Counted from the first letter of the stretch, positions 15,518-25,152 are shown. The stretch is 64,000 bases of DNA from Chryseobacterium lathyri (GCF_003290185.1 NZ_QNFY01000005.1:287847-351846); one strand, 5' to 3'. The notes: generated from the letters alone by a model not told the origin. A program made the numbers and translations.

Positions 15518-17500
15518 ATGATTTCCAAACAGACCATAGATAAAATTTTCTCAACGATACGGGTAGAAGAAATAGTGGGAGAGTACGTTCAGCTGAAAAG
15601 AGCAGGGTCTAATTTTAAAGGACTCAGTCCTTTTCATGAGGAAAAATCTCCGAGTTTTGTCGTTTCGCCCAGTAAGCAGATCTGGAAAGATTTCTCAACA
15701 GGAAAAGGGGGAACGGCCATTTCTTTCCTTATGGAAATCGAGAATTTCACCTATCCTGAAGCCCTTCGTCACGCCGCTAAAAAGTATGGAATTGAAATTG
15801 AAGAAGATCAGCGGGAATTTTCTGAAGAGGCAAAACATGCACAGACGGAAAAAGATCAGCTGTATAAGATTCATGAGGTTGCCAACTCCTATTATCAGGA
15901 TATTCTTTGGGATTCGGAAGAAGGAAAAAGTATTGGTCTGGCTTACTTCAGAGAACGTGAGCTTAAGGATGATATCATAAAGAAATTCCAGCTCGGATAT
16001 TCACCGGAAAAGAAAAATGCCTTTACAGTGTATGCTGAAGAAAAAGGGTATTCGAAGGAAATCCTTGAGAAATCAGGACTTTCCATATTTCCTGAGAATA
16101 CACCTTCCGGGATCGACCGTTTCCGGGAAAGGGTTATTTTCCCGATTCACAGTTTTTCGGGAAGGGTTTTAGGGTTCGGAGCCAGAATTCTTAAAAATAA
16201 CGTCAAAACGGCCAAGTATCTGAATTCTCCGGAAACGGAAATTTACCATAAGTCTAATGTACTTTATGGCTTAAATCAGAGTAAACAGGCTATTTCACGA
16301 AAAAATATCTGCCTTCTTGTAGAAGGTTATATGGACGTGATTGCCCTTCATATGGCAGGGATTGAGAATGTAGTGGCGAGCTCCGGAACGTCTCTGACAA
16401 CAGAGCAGATCAAACTCATCAAAAGACTTACTGAGAATGTAACGATTCTTTTTGACGGCGACAATGCGGGGATCAAAGCCAGTTTCAGAAGTATCGACAT
16501 GCTTCTGACCGAAGGTATGAATATCCGTGTCCTGCTGTTTCCGGATGGTGATGACCCGGATTCTTTTTCCAGAAAACATCCGCAGGAATATGTTGAGAAA
16601 TTCATTGAAAATGAAGCGAAGGATTTTATTGATTTTAAAGCTGAAATTCTTTTAAGGGAAGTCGGAAATGATCCGATTAAAAAAGCTGAAGCGATCAGAG
16701 ATATTGTAAAATCCGTAGGTTTTGTGCAGAATGCTTTAAAAAGAGAAGTTTATCTGAAGGAGGTTTCCAATAAATTCGGACTTTCGGAGCAGAGTCTTTT
16801 CAATGAGCTGGATGTTCAGAAACAGATCACACAGAACCAGCATCAGCATGTTCAGCAACAGAAAGAAAAGGTTCAGCCAAAACTGGAGATTGTACCTTTG
16901 AATGAGGAAAAGGAAGATCCTTATCTGTACGATGTTCTGTTTATGGAAAGCAAACTTGTAGACCATATGCTGATGTTCGGAGATATCGTTCTGAAAAGAA
17001 CCAATGAAAAAAATGAGGAATACCAGATCACGGTTATTGAAGAAATCCTGATGCATTTTGAAGAAGAGCAGTACAGTTTTTTAGTAAAAGGCAATGAAAT
17101 TATCATTGATCAGGTAAAGGAAGGTATTCAGAAAGACGAGCTGAGAAGCGGGAACTTTTTTGTGACATTCATGGATGAAGAGATCACCACTAAAGTAGTG
17201 GATGCTCTGATGCCTCCTGATGAATTGGAGAACTGGGGTTCCAGAAACATTTATCCTCCCAATTACGGCGACAAAATAGCAGAACAGGTGCAAGGTGATG
17301 TTCTGTTGCACAAATACAGGTATATAGATTATCTGATTAAAGAAACAGCGCGACAGTTGGATGAATACAGAGGCTCTGATGAGACAAAGTATTATGAACT
17401 GATTAAAAAGATCACCCTGTTGAAACAAGCATCTATCAGATTGAGCAATATTATTGAATATTCACCGATCAAAGGAATCTACATTGATAGGAAACGATAA
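15518..17500 (+). CDS. dnaG: DNA primase with degenerate zinc-binding domain
   Basis: The 660-residue primase makes RNA primers for replication. The order is an N-terminal zinc-type domain (1-~100), a TOPRIM catalytic core (LLVEGYMDVIALHMAGIEN near residue 265; FDGDNAG near 315), and a C-terminal helicase-binding region. In the zinc domain only the His (SPFH, residue 40) remains. The three cysteine positions read Ser37, Asp58 and Thr61 (IWKDFSTGKGG in place of IxHCFGCGxGG). I recall the same loss in other flavobacterial primases, so it is probably a lineage trait and not damage. Confidence 0.93.
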   Translation: MISKQTIDKIFSTIRVEEIVGEYVQLKRAGSNFKGLSPFHEEKSPSFVVSPSKQIWKDFSTGKGGTAISFLMEIENFTYPEALRHAAKKYGIEIEEDQREFSEEAKHAQTEKDQLYKIHEVANSYYQDILWDSEEGKSIGLAYFRERELKDDIIKKFQLGYSPEKKNAFTVYAEEKGYSKEILEKSGLSIFPENTPSGIDRFRERVIFPIHSFSGRVLGFGARILKNNVKTAKYLNSPETEIYHKSNVLYGLNQSKQAISRKNICLLVEGYMDVIALHMAGIENVVASSGTSLTTEQIKLIKRLTENVTILFDGDNAGIKASFRSIDMLLTEGMNIRVLLFPDGDDPDSFSRKHPQEYVEKFIENEAKDFIDFKAEILLREVGNDPIKKAEAIRDIVKSVGFVQNALKREVYLKEVSNKFGLSEQSLFNELDVQKQITQNQHQHVQQQKEKVQPKLEIVPLNEEKEDPYLYDVLFMESKLVDHMLMFGDIVLKRTNEKNEEYQITVIEEILMHFEEEQYSFLVKGNEIIIDQVKEGIQKDELRSGNFFVTFMDEEITTKVVDALMPPDELENWGSRNIYPPNYGDKIAEQVQGDVLLHKYRYIDYLIKETARQLDEYRGSDETKYYELIKKITLLKQASIRLSNIIEYSPIKGIYIDRKR

Positions 17501-17622
17501 ATTTACAGACATAATACTGATGATCAGACGGCTATTCTGTGACAAAAAGTCCTATAAAATTTTAGGAATAAAAGTTGTAATTTAAACTTCGAAAAAAATA
17601 TTTAATAATACATAATAGAAAT

Positions 17623-18309
17623 ATGGACATTAAAAAAGACTTCAGAGATTTCTCTGTAAAACATTTAGGAAACAGCGGTCTGGTTACCGATCAGTATATG
17701 GGAATGTATGGTCCAACGAATCTTACGCCATATATCATGGAAGAAAGAAGATTAAACGTTGCCCAGATGGACGTATTTTCGCGTCTGATGATGGACAGAA
17801 TTATCTTCTTAGGAACCGGAATTGACGATCAGGTTGCGAACATCGTAACCGCACAGCTTTTATTCTTAGAAAGTGCAGATCCATCGAAAGATATCCAGAT
17901 CTACATTAACTCTCCGGGCGGAAGCGTTTATGCAGGTTTAGGAATCTATGACACGATGCAGATCATTAAGCCAGATGTGGCTACAATCTGTACAGGAATG
18001 GCAGCTTCAATGGGAGCGGTTTTACTTGTAGCAGGAGAAAAGGGAAAACGTTCTGCGCTTAAGCATTCAAGAGTAATGATTCACCAGCCTTCAGGAGGTG
18101 CTCAGGGAGTAGCTTCAGATATGGAGATCAACTTAAGAGAAATGTTGAAATTGAAGCAGGAACTTTACGAAATCATTGGTCACCACTCAGGGCAGACTTA
18201 CGAATGGGTAGAGAAGTCTTCTGACAGAGATTACTGGATGACTTCTGAAGAAGCAAAAGGCTACGGAATGGTAGACGAAGTTTTACAGAGATCTACAGAG
18301 AAAAAATAA
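17623..18309 (+). CDS. clpP: ATP-dependent Clp protease proteolytic subunit
   Basis: The 228-residue serine peptidase forms the tetradecameric chamber that works with ClpX or ClpA/C. The nucleophile Ser is in GMAASMGAVLLVAG and the His in MIHQPSGGAQG. The third triad residue is the Asp in the region SSDRDYWMT that follows. The N-terminal ~30 residues before the first strand are longer than in E. coli, as is usual in Bacteroidetes. clpX is not next to it. It ends at a strong terminator. Confidence 0.95.
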   Translation: MDIKKDFRDFSVKHLGNSGLVTDQYMGMYGPTNLTPYIMEERRLNVAQMDVFSRLMMDRIIFLGTGIDDQVANIVTAQLLFLESADPSKDIQIYINSPGGSVYAGLGIYDTMQIIKPDVATICTGMAASMGAVLLVAGEKGKRSALKHSRVMIHQPSGGAQGVASDMEINLREMLKLKQELYEIIGHHSGQTYEWVEKSSDRDYWMTSEEAKGYGMVDEVLQRSTEKK

Positions 18310-18331
18310 TTTCCTTTTTAGGAATAATTGA

Positions 18332-18359
18332 AAAACGCACTGATTCGGTGCGTTTTTTT
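18332..18359 (+). terminator. Terminator after clpP
   Basis: AAAACGCAC and GTGCGTTTT close a seven-base loop and continue into a run of T. Confidence 0.85.
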
Positions 18360-18490
18360 GTTTTACCACAAAAGAGACAAAAGTTTTTAAACACTTTAGT
18401 TGTTTTGAGTTTAAAAGCTTTGAAGAAAAAGATCACTTAAGTCTTATGAAAATCAAAGATTTTGATATTGACGAAAACTTCGTCGGTTCA

Positions 18491-18548
18491 TATTCCCCTC
18501 TAGTGGGGGGTGGCAAAAATTCAGAGAATTTTTGACGGGGTGGTTAAA
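18491..18548. repeat. Double-hairpin element with GGGGTGG ends
   Basis: CCCC-TCTAGT-GGGG is followed by an exact CAAAAATTC (18514-18522)/GAATTTTTG (18526-18534) hairpin, then GACGGGGTGG. GGGGTGG appears twice as a direct repeat. I recall very similar strings in intergenic regions of other Chryseobacterium genomes, so a dispersed element is likely. Confidence 0.6.
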
Positions 18549-18655
18549 AACGATTAACAATGAATACTCTTTAGAATGTATTGTTAAAATACAATTATTA
18601 TTAAATTCAAGATCAGTTTACAATCAATGTATATTTTCGCGGCATAAAAGTAATT

Positions 18656-19921
18656 ATGAAAAAACTGCTGTTATCGGCGATCGTATTCACAGCGCTTGCA
18701 TCATGTAAAGATGATGACAACCATATGAATAACCAGGATATCAATTATGCTAAACTTCCCCAGGAATTTCCCTTCTCCAAATTAGTAACGGTCAATGGTG
18801 TAGATGTAATTAACGGCGGCTTTGGTTCAGGTGCAGCGGCACATCCGACCAGAAAAGGAGAGTTTTATGTGATCACCGATCGTGGCCCGAATACAGACTA
18901 CCTGAATGGGAAGAAATTTTCGGCCCCGAATTTTACGCCTACCATCATGCATTTTAAGATCAATGCAGAAGGAAATATCGAGGTCATTAAATATATTAAA
19001 CTTAAGAATCCTTCCGGCCAACCGATTACAGGCTTACCCAATCCTGCAGGAATGGGAAGTACTGGTGAAACGGCCTATGATTCATCAGGAAATGTTTTAG
19101 GAACAGATAATTACGGACTGGACAGCGAAAGTATTGTGGCAGCAGCAGACGGAACGTTCTGGGTTTCGGATGAATATGGACCACATATTGTTCACTACAA
19201 TGCAGATGGGGTAGAACTGGAAAGAATAAGTCCGATAGGTGTTAATACAGGACCACGTAAACTTCCTGCCGTTTTAGCCAAAAGAAGAGCTAACAGAGGA
19301 ATGGAAGGCTTGTGCATCACTCCGGACGGCAAAACACTGGTAGGAACGATACAGTCTACCATGTATGTTCCAACAAAGGCTCTGGCAACCAATACAACTT
19401 TAACAAGAATTGTAACCTTCGATATTGCAACGGGACAAACGAAACAGTATCTGTATAAACAAAATGGCGGTGGTTCAGACTCGGTTTGTGATATTACAGC
19501 CATCAGCAGTACAGAATTCCTCGTGATCGAAAGAGACGGGAATTACGGTTCGCAGGGTGGCACTAAAAAAGTATACAGGATTAATATAACCGGCGCTTCA
19601 GATGTAAACGGAACCGATATTACAGCCGTTGACGGAATGAAGATTAACAATAAAACTTTAGAACAGTCTACCTGGGATGAAATTACAAATGCTGGAATCA
19701 AGCCGGTGTCCAAAATTTTAGCCGTGGATTTGGTGGCAAAATTAGGATATGAGCATGATAAATTTGAAGGAATCGTTTATTTGGGAAATAATAAACTGGC
19801 CGTCTTCAATGATGATGATTTTGGAATCTTAGATGACGGAAACGGAAATCCAAAAGCCAAGATTCTTCCTAAAACCGGAAAAGTAGACAAAGGAACAATG
19901 TATGTAGTCGATATTCAATAA
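18656..19921 (+). CDS. Lipoprotein, esterase-like activity of phytase family
   Basis: The 421-residue protein has a lipoprotein signal (LLSAIVFTALASC, Cys at residue 17). The body is a phytase-like beta-propeller of the 'esterase-like activity of phytase' type (PF13449). Family features are the ITDRGPNTDY opening, LDSESIVAAADGTFWVSDEYG near residue 155, and NRGMEGLCITPDG near residue 215. The clusters of Asp and Glu would bind calcium. Its true substrate is unknown; phosphate esters are a guess from the family name. It is a single-gene unit with a very stable terminator. Confidence 0.82.
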   Translation: MKKLLLSAIVFTALASCKDDDNHMNNQDINYAKLPQEFPFSKLVTVNGVDVINGGFGSGAAAHPTRKGEFYVITDRGPNTDYLNGKKFSAPNFTPTIMHFKINAEGNIEVIKYIKLKNPSGQPITGLPNPAGMGSTGETAYDSSGNVLGTDNYGLDSESIVAAADGTFWVSDEYGPHIVHYNADGVELERISPIGVNTGPRKLPAVLAKRRANRGMEGLCITPDGKTLVGTIQSTMYVPTKALATNTTLTRIVTFDIATGQTKQYLYKQNGGGSDSVCDITAISSTEFLVIERDGNYGSQGGTKKVYRINITGASDVNGTDITAVDGMKINNKTLEQSTWDEITNAGIKPVSKILAVDLVAKLGYEHDKFEGIVYLGNNKLAVFNDDDFGILDDGNGNPKAKILPKTGKVDKGTMYVVDIQ

Positions 19922-19936
19922 TTAGATTTTTTTAAG

Positions 19937-19971
19937 AAAGCGGCGGCATCGAAGATGCCGCCGCTTTTGAT
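19937..19971. terminator. Bidirectional terminator between the phytase-like gene and tpiA
   Basis: AAAGCGGCGGCATC (19937-19950) is exactly complementary to 19954-19967 around GAA. T-rich sequence follows on both strands, including TTTTTTT on the minus side. Confidence 0.85.
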
Positions 19972-20013
19972 TGTATATTTTTAAATTAAATAGGAATGGA
20001 TTTTAGCCAAAAC

Positions 20014-20775
20014 CTATGAGTTGAATCCCTCAATAATCTTAGAAAAGTCCTCCAGTTTTAAAGCCGCACCTCCGATTAATCCACCATCAATATCCGGTTG
20101 AGAGAAAATCTCCTTAGCATTGTCAGGCTTCACAGAACCTCCGTAAAGAATAGAAACCTCGTCAGCAACTTCCTGTCCGTATTTTGCAGCGATGATACTC
20201 CTGATATGTGCGTGGATTTCCTGAGCCTGCTCCGGAGAAGCTGTTTCCCCTGTTCCGATCGCCCAAACCGGTTCGTAAGCGATCACCACTTTTTTGATCT
20301 CTTCCGCAGAAAGCGTGAAAAGAGCAACTTCAGTCTGGTTTTTCACCACCTCGAAATGCTGTCCCGCTTTTCTCTGTTCAAGCGTTTCACCATTACAGTA
20401 TACAGGAATCAGGCCTTTGTCAAGTGCTAATTTTATCTTTCTGTTGCAGTGAGAATCTGTTTCACCGTGGTACTGTCTTCTTTCAGAGTGCCCGATCAAT
20501 GAACCTGTTACATCAATAGATTCCAGCATATCTGCAGAAAGTTCACCGGTATAAGCACCGCTTTCATGCTCGCTCATATCCTGAGAAAATACACCGATCT
20601 CATCCTTTTCGAAGATATCTTTAGCCATCATCAGATATAAGGAAGGCGGCGCAATCCATACTTCGCAGTTGGTGGTGTTATTGTTTTTATAGCTCAGTAA
20701 TTGAATCATCAACTGTTGTGCGTCAATGACATTTTTATTCATTTTCCAGTTTCCTGCAACTATTTTTCTTCTCAT
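20014..20775 (-). CDS. tpiA: Triosephosphate isomerase
   Basis: The 253-residue TIM barrel interconverts dihydroxyacetone phosphate and glyceraldehyde 3-phosphate. Landmarks are the substrate Lys in VAGNWKMN, the catalytic His in IGHSERRQY, the catalytic Glu in AYEPVWAIGTG and the phosphate loop YGGSVKPDNA. Length is normal. It is the last gene in a minus-strand series beginning with the DUF1599 gene, and it probably also has its own promoter in the 66 bases upstream. Confidence 0.96.
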   Translation of the reverse strand: MRRKIVAGNWKMNKNVIDAQQLMIQLLSYKNNNTTNCEVWIAPPSLYLMMAKDIFEKDEIGVFSQDMSEHESGAYTGELSADMLESIDVTGSLIGHSERRQYHGETDSHCNRKIKLALDKGLIPVYCNGETLEQRKAGQHFEVVKNQTEVALFTLSAEEIKKVVIAYEPVWAIGTGETASPEQAQEIHAHIRSIIAAKYGQEVADEVSILYGGSVKPDNAKEIFSQPDIDGGLIGGAALKLEDFSKIIEGFNS

Positions 20776-20841
20776 AGTCTTATTAAAATGTTATTTGTTG
20801 ATATTATATTGCAAATTTATTAAGTAATAATCTGCACGATA

Positions 20842-22968
20842 TTATTTAGTAATTCCCTCTAGTTTAAACATGAAAGCATACACCAGAGAAATATCCTTCA
20901 GATAATCAAATCTTCCCGATGCACCACCATGGCCGTAATCCATATCAGTTTTTAATAATAATACGTTTTTGTCAGTTTTCATATCCCTAAGCTTGGATAC
21001 CCATTTTGCAGGCTCAAAATACTGTACCTGAGAATCATGCAGCCCTGTAGTTACCAAAATGTTAGGATAGTTTTTCTTTTCAATATTTTCATAGGGGGAA
21101 TATGATTTCATGTAGAAATATGCCTCTTTATTATTCGGATTTCCCCATTCATCATATTCATTGGTAGTCAGCGGAATACTTTCATCAAGCATGGTATTGA
21201 CAACATCAACGAATGGAACCTGCGAAATAACGCCATTCCATAAATTCGGGCTCATATTCACTACAGCACCCATCAAAAGGCCTCCGGCGCTTCCGCCCTG
21301 TGCATAAAGATGTTTTGGTGAGGTATATTTTTCCTTAACAAGATATTCTCCGGCATCGATGAAATCGGTAAAAGTATTCTTCTTTTTCATCATTTTTCCG
21401 TCCTCATACCATTGTCTTCCCATTTCCTGTCCGCCACGGATGTGAGCGATGGCAAAAGTAAAACCTCTGTTCAGAAGGCTCAGTCTAGTACTGCTGAAAG
21501 AAGCATCCATCGAGCTTCCGTAAGATCCATATGCATAAAGAAGCAACGGACTCTTTCCATCCTTCTTGAATCCCTTTTTATAAACAATGGAGATTGGGAT
21601 TTTCGTACCGTCTTTTGCCGTTGCAAAAAGTCTTTCAGTAGTATAATCATCTTTAGCATAACCACCAAGAACTTCCTGCTGTTTCAGTAGTATTCTTTTA
21701 CCAGTCTTTAAATCCTGCTCAAACTGAGAAACAGGCGTAATCATTGAAGTATACCCGAAACGGAAATTGTCTGTATCATATTCAGGATTTTCCAGTGAAG
21801 AAATGGTGTAAGCCGGCTCCTCAAATGTCAGTGCTTCCTTTTTACCGGTCTTTCTGTCATAAATAACCAATTGGGTAAGCCCGTTCTGTCTTTCACTGAA
21901 AACCAGATAATTTTTAAAGGCACTTACAGATTGCATTAAAACATCGCTTCTGTGCGGAATGAAATCTTTCCAGTTCTCTACACCTGTCTTATCCAAAGGA
22001 GTTTCTGCTATTTTAAAATTAAGCGCATCCTTATTCGTTCTGATCAGGAATTTGTCTTCCAAAGGTGTGATCGTATACAATACATTCTTCATTCTCGGCT
22101 GAAAAACCTTGAATGTTCCGTTGGGTTGGTCAGCATCAAGATATCTCGTTTCAGAAGAAGTGGTAGCACCGGAATAGATCAGAAGGTATTTGTGATTTTT
22201 GGATTTATATACTGAAATATAATTGGTCTTATCTTTTTCTTCGTAAACTGTCACATCTTTGCCTGGATCGGTTCCCAGCGTATGTTTCTTGATTTTCTCA
22301 GACAAAAGGGTTACCGGATTATTCTCTGTGTAAAAAATGGTTTTATTATCATTGGCCCATTCTGCGGAACCTTCTGTATTTTTAATGCCAAGATCGGTCG
22401 TTTTCCCGGTCTTTAAATCCTTTAAGAATAAAGTATACTGCCTTCTGGAAACATCATCAACTCCATATACCAGTTTACTGTTGTCAGGGCTGATGCTGAA
22501 GCCTGTTGCAGAATAATAAGCATGTCCTTCCGCAAGCTTATCCACATCCAGAAGGATCTCTTCAGGAGCGGTAAGGCTTCCCTTTTTTCTGCAGTATTTA
22601 AAATATTGTTTTCCGGCTTCTGTACGGGTATAATAATAGTATCCGTTTTCAAAAACAGGTACAGATTCATCTTTTTCCTTGATGCGGGCTTTCATTTCCT
22701 GGAAAAGCTTTTCCCTGAAAGGTTCCGTGTCTTTCATCATGCCTTCCCAGTAATTGTTTTCGGCTTTCAGGTAATCAACGACTTTCGTGGAATCTTTTCC
22801 CTTTTTAAAATAATCGATCATCCAGTAATAGGGATCGTTTACTTTATCACCATGAATTTCCCGGATATGTTCCTGCTTTTCAGCGATCGGAGCTTTAAGG
22901 GCAGGAAATTTTTGAGATTGTATCGTAGATGCGCTCATAATTAATATTCCCAGATAAAATTTTTTCAT
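20842..22968 (-). CDS. Exported S9 family prolyl oligopeptidase/oligopeptidase B
   Basis: The 708-residue protein has a signal peptide (residues 1-~19), an N-terminal beta-propeller (to ~residue 430) and a C-terminal alpha/beta-hydrolase domain. The nucleophile Ser is in AQGGSAGGLLMGAV, the acid Asp in TTGLHDSQVQYFE and the His in DYGHGGASGR. The arrangement fits oligopeptidase B (PtrB) types that cleave short peptides after basic residues. The signal peptide puts it in the periplasm. It lies between tpiA and a TerB-like gene on the same strand. Confidence 0.9.
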   Translation of the reverse strand: MKKFYLGILIMSASTIQSQKFPALKAPIAEKQEHIREIHGDKVNDPYYWMIDYFKKGKDSTKVVDYLKAENNYWEGMMKDTEPFREKLFQEMKARIKEKDESVPVFENGYYYYTRTEAGKQYFKYCRKKGSLTAPEEILLDVDKLAEGHAYYSATGFSISPDNSKLVYGVDDVSRRQYTLFLKDLKTGKTTDLGIKNTEGSAEWANDNKTIFYTENNPVTLLSEKIKKHTLGTDPGKDVTVYEEKDKTNYISVYKSKNHKYLLIYSGATTSSETRYLDADQPNGTFKVFQPRMKNVLYTITPLEDKFLIRTNKDALNFKIAETPLDKTGVENWKDFIPHRSDVLMQSVSAFKNYLVFSERQNGLTQLVIYDRKTGKKEALTFEEPAYTISSLENPEYDTDNFRFGYTSMITPVSQFEQDLKTGKRILLKQQEVLGGYAKDDYTTERLFATAKDGTKIPISIVYKKGFKKDGKSPLLLYAYGSYGSSMDASFSSTRLSLLNRGFTFAIAHIRGGQEMGRQWYEDGKMMKKKNTFTDFIDAGEYLVKEKYTSPKHLYAQGGSAGGLLMGAVVNMSPNLWNGVISQVPFVDVVNTMLDESIPLTTNEYDEWGNPNNKEAYFYMKSYSPYENIEKKNYPNILVTTGLHDSQVQYFEPAKWVSKLRDMKTDKNVLLLKTDMDYGHGGASGRFDYLKDISLVYAFMFKLEGITK

Positions 22969-22996
22969 AGTATATTTTGCTTTTTGGGTATGGGCT

Positions 22997-23347
22997 TTAT
23001 GCCAAATTCCACAGATTTTTCAGAAGCTTGTAGAAAGTATGCTCTTCATCTGTGACTTTATTGTCGGCTTTGATCAGTGTTTTAGCAAATTCTGCGAATT
23101 TTACGCGTTCCTCGGCTTTAGAATCATCAAAGAAACATCTTGCGTGGAATTCAAAATGGTCTTTCCATTCTTCAGGTTGTAAAAGAGCCAGGGTTTCCAG
23201 TTCATTGTCAAGATTCATTCTGAAAGGAAATTCGTCCGCCATATACTGTTGAATCAGCATCCCTTCTTCAGGAGCAAATTCTCCGTCTACAGAAGAAAGA
23301 ATCATTAAAAGATGATAGCCGGCGATTGATTTATTTGATTTTTGCAT
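22997..23347 (-). CDS. TerB-family protein
   Basis: The 116-residue all-helical protein matches the TerB fold: the opening GYHLLMILSSVDGEFAPEEG and the later IKADNKVTDEEHTFYKLL each carry an acidic metal-binding loop (DGEF and DNKVTDEE). TerB-type proteins are linked to metal or envelope stress, but this one has no tellurite-resistance neighbours. Its start is one base past the stop of the upstream 226-residue gene, so they share a message. Confidence 0.7.
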   Translation of the reverse strand: MQKSNKSIAGYHLLMILSSVDGEFAPEEGMLIQQYMADEFPFRMNLDNELETLALLQPEEWKDHFEFHARCFFDDSKAEERVKFAEFAKTLIKADNKVTDEEHTFYKLLKNLWNLA

Positions 23348-23348
23348 A

Positions 23349-24029
23349 TTAGTAATTCTTTATTAAATGATCTAAATTATTTTGTTCTAAAATTTTATCG
23401 AGATATTTTCCTCTGCTGCTGGCTTCCCTTTGATAAGGTGCAAATTTTGAAGCTACTTCGTTAAACTCTTCATTTAATTTCATTAGCTCCTCTTTTTCAT
23501 CATTGCTAAGTGTCTTTTGAGAAAACAGGGAGTTGAATTGGATGAGTTTCTTTACAATAATTTCCTTTCTTACGATTTCTTCTTCAGTTGAATGGAGAGT
23601 ACAGATTCCATAAATACCTTTACAATAAGCATCCCATTCATCCTCAAAAATTTCATTTATCTTTTGTTGATCTTCAAGATCATTTTCCGAAATATGATGG
23701 TAAGCAAAATTCTTATCGGGATGCTTCATTAAGTCACGAATGAATTTCTCTTTAAATTCAGCTTTATATTGTAGAGAGTTCTCCAGGTTTTTATGCTCCT
23801 GAATCAGTTGAATACAATTTTTACTGAAATATTTTTCAGTGATTTCGCTTTGGAATTCATCATTCAGAGATGAAGTGATTTTTATATTTTGAGAAATCAC
23901 ATAAGAGGCATCCGGAACTAAATGGTTTTGAATAAGTATATTAAGTTCATCTTTGGTAATACCTGTTACAGTACAGACCTTATCTTCAGTAATGTAATTT
24001 TCGTTAATATATCTCAAATTCTTTTCCAT
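23349..24029 (-). CDS. Soluble helical protein, possibly DUF6058-like
   Basis: The 226-residue cytoplasmic protein is mostly helical and charged. The N-terminal text (YINENYITEDKVCTVTGITK, then LIQNHLVPDASYVI) resembles the helix-turn-helix-like opening of DUF6058 proteins, some of which occur in natural-product loci. I recall this only loosely, so confidence in the family is low. A conserved-looking WDAYCKGIYGICT stretch lies in the middle. It is packed between the DoxX-type gene (4 bases) and the TerB gene (1 base) in a tight operon. Confidence 0.6.
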   Translation of the reverse strand: MEKNLRYINENYITEDKVCTVTGITKDELNILIQNHLVPDASYVISQNIKITSSLNDEFQSEITEKYFSKNCIQLIQEHKNLENSLQYKAEFKEKFIRDLMKHPDKNFAYHHISENDLEDQQKINEIFEDEWDAYCKGIYGICTLHSTEEEIVRKEIIVKKLIQFNSLFSQKTLSNDEKEELMKLNEEFNEVASKFAPYQREASSRGKYLDKILEQNNLDHLIKNY

Positions 24030-24033
24030 GGCC

Positions 24034-25146
24034 TTATTTTATATAATCTTTTGCAGGTTGCTTGTCCACAATTTTCCCTTTCTCCAATATCAGTATAAAC
24101 GGATTGCTTCTCGCGATTGTTTTGATGGCTGTTGCGTCCATCATAGCATTTTTAATGGTTTTAAAAGTGTTATGATCCGTAGAAACACCATAGATCACAG
24201 CTCCTTTTTGAGCATTCACTTTAGCTTCAACTTTTTTAATAAGATCAGCAGAAACTTCTTTTGGGTGATAAGAGAATACCAGAACAGCTTTCGGTGCATT
24301 GATGATTTCATCCGTCAAATCCATGCCCGTTGGATCTTCAATTTTGAATTTTACGATCTCGGATTTATACCCTTCTTTCGTCAAAACAGATTCATTTTTT
24401 CCTTCCTCAATTTTCCATGGAGAACCCTCTGCCCAGTATTTTGTTTCTTTAATATAATCGTCCTGATTAACCTTTAAAACTTCCCCCGTCTTCTGGTTTT
24501 TAAGAGAGTAAAAAGTCTTGTATTCTGAAGGATTTTTATTGATCTTTTCCTTTTCAGCTTTTATATTCGTCCCGATCTTATAATCCCGGAAATCGATTAG
24601 CGGTTCATGCATGATTCCCTGAGCCATAATGTAAACCATGATCACAGAAAAAAGGCCTAACAGAACATATCTGAACTTGTTGGAAGATTCTTTCGTACCA
24701 GTACTGCTGTATTCGTCTTTTTTACGGAATTCCTTTCTGTAAAGTATAAACAGGATAATGAGACCGGCAAGAAGCACAATGTCTTTAATAAAGCTCTGCC
24801 ATGGCGTAAACTTTATTGCATCTCCAAAACACCCGCAATCTGTTACCACATTGAAGTAAGCAGAATAAAAAGTAAGGAATCCAAAGAAGATACAAAGGGC
24901 AATTAACGCTGAAAGAGTGAACTTAAGCTTCAGTTTCAGCAACAGCATAAATCCTAGGAAAAGCTCCAGTACGACCACAATGATCGAGAAGAGAAGCGCG
25001 AATTTTTCCAGGAACGGCATATTGAAAACCGGTGGTGCAAAATATTCTTCCATTTTGAAAGAAAATCCTACCAGATCCACAGCCTTTACAAAGCCTGAAA
25101 GAATGAAGATAACAGCAATAATAAAGCGTAATAAACCTTTGATCAT
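24034..25146 (-). CDS. BT_3928-type DoxX/MauE membrane protein
   Basis: The 370-residue protein has four N-terminal transmembrane helices of DoxX/MauE type (LLRFIIAVIFILSGFVKAVD opens it) with a Cys pair in VTDCGCFGDAIKF. A fifth helix is followed by a C-terminal thioredoxin-like domain (AVLVFSYHPKEVSADLIKKV) that lacks a CxxC. MauE-type proteins take part in disulfide or electron transfer in the membrane. Linkage to DUF1599, tpiA and divergent folP is the standard Bacteroidetes arrangement. Confidence 0.85.
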   Translation of the reverse strand: MIKGLLRFIIAVIFILSGFVKAVDLVGFSFKMEEYFAPPVFNMPFLEKFALLFSIIVVVLELFLGFMLLLKLKLKFTLSALIALCIFFGFLTFYSAYFNVVTDCGCFGDAIKFTPWQSFIKDIVLLAGLIILFILYRKEFRKKDEYSSTGTKESSNKFRYVLLGLFSVIMVYIMAQGIMHEPLIDFRDYKIGTNIKAEKEKINKNPSEYKTFYSLKNQKTGEVLKVNQDDYIKETKYWAEGSPWKIEEGKNESVLTKEGYKSEIVKFKIEDPTGMDLTDEIINAPKAVLVFSYHPKEVSADLIKKVEAKVNAQKGAVIYGVSTDHNTFKTIKNAMMDATAIKTIARSNPFILILEKGKIVDKQPAKDYIK

Positions 25147-25152
25147 AGTATT

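Larger units (their letters stand above)
18310..18655. other. 346-base gene-free gap after clpP
   Basis: Apart from the clpP terminator, it holds AT-rich sequence and the double-hairpin element at 18491-18548. I see no open frame that looks coding. Confidence 0.6.

Noticed and set aside
22997..23347. Tellurite resistance gene
   Set aside because: Only the TerB fold is present. No other ter gene is near, so a resistance role is not supported.
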